Part shown: positions 14,737 to 18,768 of the stretch, one piece after another
Layout: each line of letters opens with the position of its first letter
Position numbering within the stretch: position 1 is the stretch's first letter
Source of the DNA: SURF-32 sp964648365
Lineage (GTDB): Bacteria > Planctomycetota > Phycisphaerae > UBA1845
Reading direction: 5' to 3'
DNA length: 18,768 nucleotides
Assembly: GCA_964648365.1 (NCBI GenBank)
Contig: CAZYLK010000120.1
Span: forward strand, 1 to 18,768
Notes under the pieces: generated by a model
Told to the model about the DNA's origin: nothing
The model's database searches: none
Seen by the model: the letters and a program-made list of their open reading frames with translations, nothing else
Made by a program: the position numbers and the translations under genes

Positions 14737-14750
14737 CGCGCACATGCGCG
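14737..14750 (-). promoter_or_regulatory. 14-bp palindrome upstream of the gene at 13842-14696
   Basis: CGCGCA-CA-TGCGCG is a 6-2-6 inverted repeat about 40 nt upstream of the start codon. The tiny spacer makes it more operator-like than terminator-like. No -35/-10 pair could be assigned with confidence around it. Confidence 0.35.
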
Positions 14751-14821
14751 GCACCTATCATCGAACGAGAGTCGAGTCGTTGACCGCCGTCAGTCTACCG
14801 AAATACGCCCCGGCGATTCAA

Positions 14822-15150
14822 GCCGGCACGGCGGCGGCAGGCCGGAATGGGTGCGGAATATAATCGGCGGGGAGCATGAAGAGCCGGGCGGCGCGCGTGG
14901 CACGGGCATCCTGCCCGTGATGACCCCTTGCACGGCTTTGCCCACAGCCTGGAAGGCCGTGCCACGAAGGCCGCCGGCACGGCGGCGGCAGGCCGGAATG
15001 GGTGCGGAATATAATCGGCGGGGAGCATGAAGAGCCGGGCGGCGCGCGTGGCACGGGCATCCTGCCCGTGATGACCCCTTGCACGGCTTTGCCCACGGCC
15101 TGGAAGGCCGTGCCACGAAGGCCGCCGGCGCGGCGGCGGCAGGCCGAAAT
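14822..15150. repeat. 151-bp tandem duplication with embedded inverted repeats
   Basis: Two complete copies (14822-14972, 14973-15123) and a 27-bp third start (15124-15150) follow one another at an exact 151-bp step. The only difference I noticed between the full copies is one base (14945 A versus 15096 G). Each holds a 69-bp core (14897-14965, 15048-15116) that starts GTGGCACGGGCATCC and ends GGCCGTGCCAC, so its ends are inverted. Such GTGGCACGGGCATCCTGCCCGTG blocks recur in planctomycete intergenic DNA (recalled, not searched). The high identity means the duplication is recent. The rest of 14697-15268 has no gene. Confidence 0.92.
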
Positions 15151-15268
15151 CACCTCGACGAGCCCGACGGCTTTGCACCGGCCACCCGAACGGCCTACAC
15201 TCGACTGAAGCGGGGAGGGTCTGACGGGGGTCGGCGTTTTTGCGGGAGCCTGCGAAGGGAGCCGGGAC

Positions 15269-15784
15269 ATGCGAATGACATGGATGCGGACGCCGCGCCT
15301 GCGGGTGGGCAGCTTCGACTGCGGCGACGCGGAACTTTCGACGGACTCCCGACGGCTTACGCGCCTGCTCGGTGCGATCGTCAATCAGGCCATGACCGAC
15401 GGCATGACGCGGGTCCGATTCGGCATCGACGCCCCGACGGGCGAGCCGCGGATGCAGTACTTCGGACCCGTGTTCCACATGGCGTCTCAACGAACCTGGT
15501 GGGACATGACCCCGGCGCCGCCGGAGTGTTACCCGGCGTTGCTGCAAGTATGCATGGGACTGGCCGTACTGGACTCGCGACTGCCACTGCGTGGTACGAT
15601 CGCGGCGGTGCGCAACGGTGAACGCCTCTCGCTGAGTTTTGCCGCGGATTCGCTCGACGCATTCGAGCTGACGTGGAGCGAACTACTGGCGTCAGAGTCG
15701 GTTCGCGCGGCCGGCGCTCGCGTACAACTTGATCCTCCGGGTTGGGAACGCGATACCGAAGACGGCGTATGCCCGGTGCCCTGA
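15269..15784 (+). CDS. Hypothetical protein, faintly like the N-terminal domain of type II secretion ATPases
   Basis: The protein has 171 aa. The first ATG has GGGAG 7 nt upstream; the ATG at 15275 is a possible alternative. There is no signal peptide or membrane helix, so it is soluble. Residues about 30-150 run like the GspE/PilB domain that precedes the ATPase: an L-G-A-I-V-N-Q-A-M-T-D-G segment, a V-R-F-G-I-D strand, and L-D-S-R-L-P-L-R-G-T-I followed by L-S-F-A. No Walker motifs follow, because the protein ends there. This likeness is weak and is an inference only. It leads the three-gene set with the two zinc-ribbon membrane proteins, 81 nt before the first. Confidence 0.7.
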   Translation: MRMTWMRTPRLRVGSFDCGDAELSTDSRRLTRLLGAIVNQAMTDGMTRVRFGIDAPTGEPRMQYFGPVFHMASQRTWWDMTPAPPECYPALLQVCMGLAVLDSRLPLRGTIAAVRNGERLSLSFAADSLDAFELTWSELLASESVRAAGARVQLDPPGWERDTEDGVCPVP

Positions 15785-15865
15785 CGGGAGCGTTCGTAGC
15801 GGCTGACCGCGCCGGCGTAGATTCGAAGCGTCGCTGAGCCAGAAGCCACCTCGCACCAACCCGCC

Positions 15866-16450
15866 ATGAAGAACTTCGGCCTCATCTTGCTGCTCGCCGC
15901 TTCGCTGCTGGCGCTGGCTGCAGGACTGGCGGGCCTTCGCAAGGATGGAATCCTGCTCTACGCACCGCCTGATGTAGCGATTGCCCATCTATCTGCCGCG
16001 GATATCGCGCGAGACTATTCCACGGCCTACGCCGAACTTTCAAACGAGGGTCTGCATGGCATCACACTCACGCTTGACGCCAAAGGACCGAAGACGGCGG
16101 AGTTCATGGGGCCGGGTACGCACCCGATGGTGTTCCTCTTGCGAGGCAGCCTGCTGCTGAGCAAGGCCGAGGTCTCGACGCCGACCCGCCCGGCCGCCGC
16201 GGACGACAGGACGGCGCGCAGACTGCGGCATCAGAACATGACGCTGACCAGCCAGCTCTCGATTCCGCTCATCCCCATCGGATTGCTCGGTACGCTGCTG
16301 TTTGCGGGCATCTGTATGCTGCGGTGGCAGCGGCGCGAGCGCCGCCGTGAGGAGGGACGCTGCCTGCACTGCGCTTACGATCTGCGCGTGCTGGCCGACG
16401 GACGCTGCCCCGAGTGCGGCCGCGAGCCGCCGTCGAAGGCAAGCCCATGA
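15866..16450 (+). CDS. Two-TM membrane protein with C-terminal YDLR zinc ribbon
   Basis: The protein has 194 aa. No Shine-Dalgarno sequence precedes the ATG. A first membrane segment lies at about 4-24 (FGLILLLAASLLALAAGL). An extracytoplasmic domain of about 105 residues follows, then a second segment (about 131-153) and a cytoplasmic zinc ribbon: C166-x2-C169, AYDLR, C181-P-E-C184-G, with 11 residues between the pairs. The ribbon is the same as in the proteins at 6120-6761 and 16447-17034. Its stop overlaps the next start (ATGA), so the two are co-translated. The topology suggests an outside-to-inside adaptor, but no partner is known. Confidence 0.78.
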   Translation: MKNFGLILLLAASLLALAAGLAGLRKDGILLYAPPDVAIAHLSAADIARDYSTAYAELSNEGLHGITLTLDAKGPKTAEFMGPGTHPMVFLLRGSLLLSKAEVSTPTRPAAADDRTARRLRHQNMTLTSQLSIPLIPIGLLGTLLFAGICMLRWQRRERRREEGRCLHCAYDLRVLADGRCPECGREPPSKASP

Positions 16451-17034
16451 CGTGGAACGACTATCTCGCGATGGCGTTGGGCATTGCTGCGATAACAGCG
16501 CCCATCATCCTCGTCGCTAAACGAAAGTCACTGCTGCGCAAGGTGCTCTCCCAACCCATCCGGCGACGGCGTACGGCGGAATACCTCCTGCGTTTCGCGC
16601 CGCGCGAGATCATGCTGCTCGATAGCGTAGACGACCAACTGCGTGCCAATGCGTTTGCGACGATCGACTGCATCACACGCGGGCGCACATGGCTTGCATG
16701 GGTCGGGTTGGCCGCGGTGGGGATCGTTGCGGCTTCCTCGCTCGGCGTTCTCCTAATGAATTCACCGACCGCGTGGCATCGCTGGATGGCCTTGTGCATC
16801 CTCATTGTGTTTCCTGTCGCCTATTCGGTCGCCTGGGCCGTCTATTGCCGCCGCGTGACTCGGCGATGCCTGATCGATTATCTCTGCGATCAAGGCATCG
16901 CCATCTGCCGGAGTTGCCGCTACGACCTGCGCGGACAGATCGAGCCGCGCTGCCCCGAGTGCGGCCGGGCGGTGGCGGTGCACCCGGCGTCGCCCGGCTC
17001 AGCCGTGGCCAGCGACGCAGATGCCGCCCGTTGA
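16447..17034 (+). CDS. Membrane protein with YDLRG zinc ribbon near the C-terminus
   Basis: The protein has 195 aa. The start overlaps the preceding stop by 4 nt, which is preferred over an in-frame ATG at 16414. A signal-anchor-like helix lies at about 7-23, a basic region with R-R-R-R near 40, then two helices (about 82-104, 112-136). The ribbon is C154-x2-C157, RYDLRG, C169-P-E-C172-G. It forms a pair with the gene at 15866-16450; the two have similar ends but different bodies. Their likely task is a shared membrane-linked function through the ribbon (inference). Confidence 0.78.
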   Translation: MTWNDYLAMALGIAAITAPIILVAKRKSLLRKVLSQPIRRRRTAEYLLRFAPREIMLLDSVDDQLRANAFATIDCITRGRTWLAWVGLAAVGIVAASSLGVLLMNSPTAWHRWMALCILIVFPVAYSVAWAVYCRRVTRRCLIDYLCDQGIAICRSCRYDLRGQIEPRCPECGRAVAVHPASPGSAVASDADAAR

Positions 17035-17298
17035 TGCTGCCCTCGACCGGGGCGACGCGGCGCCCCGCCCTTGTGTCCAACCCATTTCGCAGACGTGCGG
17101 CGCCGCGGTCGCGTGTGAAGATTTCGTTAACCCGCCGCTGACACTCATGCCCGCGCCGCCGCTGAGCCGATGGCTCTGGCGGGCCTGCCCGGGCGCATGT
17201 CCAGACCCGGCGGGCGGCCGCGGTGCGAGGGGGGTTCCCTCGCGCGCCGCAGAATCGGCGTATCGCGGCCACCAGGCGTCTTTTCGAGGAGCAAGCAC

Positions 17299-18501
17299 AT
17301 GACCAGGGTATCATTGATCTGCGCGCTGGGACTGATCACGGCCGCGCCGGCCGGCGCCGAGACCATCCGCGTGCCGCGCGACCAGCCGACGATCCAGGCC
17401 GGCATCGACGCGGCCGGCGACGGCGACCTCGTGCTGGTCGCACCGGGGGTCTACAAGGAAACGATCGACTTTGTCGGCAAGGCCATCACGGTGCGCGGCA
17501 AGGCGGGGCGCGAATGGACGGTCCTCGACGGCAACGGCCTGCCGGGCACGGTCGTCTCGATCCGTCAGGGCGAAGGCCCGGACAGCGTTCTGGAGGGATT
17601 CACCATCACCGGCGGAACAGGTGAAGGCTACCGGGACGACGCGTACGCAGGCGGCATGTACATCGTGGGGGCCAGTCCGACGATCGTGGACTGTGCGTTT
17701 GTAGAAAACACGCTGGTGGCAGGCGGAGACGGCGTCGCCGCGGGCGCCGCGATTGACTGTTCCGGTGGCAGCCCCCGGTTGATTCGATGCCTTTTCGCGC
17801 GCAATTCCGCGGTTGGAGACGAAGGTGACTGGAGCTTCGGCGGCGCCATCTTCAACGAATACTACACACATATGACGTTGATCGACTGTGAGTTCGAAGA
17901 GAACAGCGCCATCCAGGGCGGCGCCGTCTGCAACTACTACGGATCTACGACGCAATTCAGTCGATGCACGTTTCGCGAGAACACAGCAAGTTACTCGGGA
18001 GGCGGGCTCTTCGGATTCACTAACAGTTTCAGCGTCCTGCAAAACTGTCTGATCGTCGGCAGCGTCGCTCACACGGGCGCCGCGGTCAACGGCGAATCGA
18101 ACGCGACCATCGAGATGAGCAACTGCACGCTCGCGAATAACGTCGCAAGCTACGTGGCCGGCGCGATCGCGGGACGCAACAGCGCCACGACCCTGCTGAA
18201 CTGCGTCCTCTGGGGCAACGGGGTCAACGCCATCGACGGCGACGTGGCCATTTCCTACAGCAACGTCGAAGGCGGCTGGCCGGGCGAGGGAAACATCGAC
18301 GCGGACCCGCTATTTGTGAGCGGCCCGGACGGCGATTACTACCTCAGCCACCTCGCCGCCGGCCAGGACGCCGACAGCCCCTGCATCGACGCCGGGTTTG
18401 GACGAGCGCGGGATCACGGCCTCCGGGCGCTTACCACGCGCACGGATGGCGTCAAGGATCGGCGGGCGGTGGATATGGGGTATCATTTTCCGCGGCGTTG
18501 A
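17299..18501 (+). CDS. Secreted parallel beta-helix (right-handed, pectate-lyase-like) protein
   Basis: The protein has 400 aa. GAGGAG lies 7 nt upstream of the ATG at 17299, which also starts a good signal peptide (MTRVSLICALGLITAAPAGA/ET). An in-frame GTG further up has none. Residues 20-70 carry the family opening: TIRVPRDQPTIQAGIDAA, D-G-D-L-V-L-V-A-P-G-V-Y, then I-T-V-R-G. The body has repeated G-G-A or G-G-x turns and N/C-x-x-F/L strand motifs every 22-27 residues, typical of beta-helix coils. It closes with D-P-L-F-V and D-S-P-C-I-D-A-G. Many planctomycete relatives end in a sorting signal or dockerin; none is seen here. No lyase catalytic residues can be confirmed, so polysaccharide binding or cleavage is only possible. 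Confidence 0.85.
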   Translation: MTRVSLICALGLITAAPAGAETIRVPRDQPTIQAGIDAAGDGDLVLVAPGVYKETIDFVGKAITVRGKAGREWTVLDGNGLPGTVVSIRQGEGPDSVLEGFTITGGTGEGYRDDAYAGGMYIVGASPTIVDCAFVENTLVAGGDGVAAGAAIDCSGGSPRLIRCLFARNSAVGDEGDWSFGGAIFNEYYTHMTLIDCEFEENSAIQGGAVCNYYGSTTQFSRCTFRENTASYSGGGLFGFTNSFSVLQNCLIVGSVAHTGAAVNGESNATIEMSNCTLANNVASYVAGAIAGRNSATTLLNCVLWGNGVNAIDGDVAISYSNVEGGWPGEGNIDADPLFVSGPDGDYYLSHLAAGQDADSPCIDAGFGRARDHGLRALTTRTDGVKDRRAVDMGYHFPRR

Positions 18502-18523
18502 CGCGCCGGCGTCGGCTGATCAT

Positions 18524-18670
18524 GTGGCACGGGCTTCCAGCCCGTGATTTACACCGGCCGTATCACCGTGCGCGATACGCAGCCGCTCCACTTTCGGCAG
18601 AATCGCGCAGACTGAAGCCTGCGGCTCGGCGCCGGCGCGTGATCGTGCAATCTGGAAGCCGGTGCCGCAC
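18524..18670. repeat. 147-bp dispersed element with imperfect terminal inverted repeats
   Basis: The left end GTGGCACGGGCTTCCAG (18524-18540) and right end CTGGAAGCCGGTGCCGCAC (18652-18670) are inverted copies: 16 of 17 positions match after allowing a 2-nt gap. The left end is close to the core ends of the 151-bp units at 14822-15150, so these belong to one family. It sits in the convergent gap between the beta-helix gene and recJ. Confidence 0.75.
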
Positions 18671-18676
18671 ACTGCC

Positions 18677-18768
18677 TCACGCCGGAAACCTCATATCCAC
18701 AATCTGCATCTCCACCGACCGCCGCCCGTTGAACGTGTTGACGATCGGCTCGAAGGCCACCTCGCAGG
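18677..18768 (-). CDS. recJ: C-terminal end of single-stranded-DNA exonuclease RecJ (partial)
   Basis: Only 29 codons and a stop lie in the window; the start is beyond the right edge. The C-terminus reads V-A-F-E-P, then I-V-N-T-F-N-G-R-R-S-V-E, then M-Q-I-V-D-M-R. This matches the closing OB-fold strands of RecJ, where a phenylalanine-rich strand is followed by F-N-G-x-x-S-V-E and V-D-x-R. RecJ degrades single-stranded DNA 5' to 3' in recombination and repair. The short length keeps this short of certain. Confidence 0.75.
   Translation of the reverse strand, partial: CEVAFEPIVNTFNGRRSVEMQIVDMRFPA

Noticed and set aside
14795..15547. A 250-codon minus-strand frame across the 151-bp duplication
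   Set aside because: It is translated repeat DNA (GQDARAT-type strings) running into the antisense of the gene at 15269.
17223..17245. A 9-bp stem (GTGCGAGGG / CCCTCGCGC with a G-U pair) as a terminator of the zinc-ribbon set
   Set aside because: There is no T-run and it lies just 54 nt before the beta-helix start, so it could as well be a leader hairpin. The gap 17035-17298 shows no other feature.
17311..18072. A 253-codon minus-strand frame
   Set aside because: It is the shadow of the beta-helix gene, which has a clear signal peptide and family motifs.

Overview
The window is GC-rich and densely coding, and it looks like a planctomycete (Planctomycetota, possibly a Phycisphaerae-like or uncultured lineage). 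This is inferred from gene content, since there is no rRNA to check. The pointers are: three membrane proteins ending in the zinc ribbon CxxC-x-YDLR-x(6)-CPECG; a BlaI-type repressor paired with an M56 (BlaR1-like) peptidase; a TMTC-like membrane glycosyltransferase fused to TPRs; many exported beta-rich proteins; and short interspersed or tandem repeats in the gaps.

Layout. Positions 1-5004 hold a minus-strand cluster of exported proteins. In transcription order it reads short (4534-5004), long (3411-4457), short (2862-3380), long (1819-2790). The two shorts resemble each other and so do the two longs, so this looks like a duplicated two-gene module. It ends at a perfect 12-bp hairpin and is followed by a seven-repeat beta-propeller protein that runs off the left edge. 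Positions 5005-6125 are non-coding and repeat-bearing. Positions 6120-6761 hold a minus-strand zinc-ribbon membrane protein whose 3' end is completely antisense to a 59-aa plus-strand lipoprotein (6126-6305), which is too short for most gene finders.

Positions 7036-11163 are the regulatory centre. An exported DUF4350/GATase-like protein on the minus strand is divergent from a BlaI repressor-M56 peptidase operon. Both sides have recognisable promoters, and the blaI promoter carries a dyad inside its -35/-10 spacer. The M56 peptidase has an unusual extracytoplasmic region with three EF-hand loops and an internal duplication, and no penicillin-binding sensor domain is visible. A strong intrinsic terminator closes this operon.

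Positions 11302-13527 encode the TMTC-like/TPR protein, whose last codons and stop lie inside an 8-bp tandem repeat. A repeat-rich gap follows, then an exported protein with an eight-cysteine tail (13842-14696), a 151-bp tandem duplication (14822-15150), and a three-gene plus-strand set (15269-17034): an unknown protein faintly like a GspE N-domain and two zinc-ribbon membrane proteins with a 4-nt overlap. A secreted parallel beta-helix protein (17299-18501), another dispersed repeat, and the C-terminal end of recJ on the minus strand close the window.

The best candidates for something undescribed are the duplicated short/long exported module and the EF-hand-bearing M56 peptidase with its repressor. 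No phage, CRISPR, transposase or tRNA/rRNA was seen.
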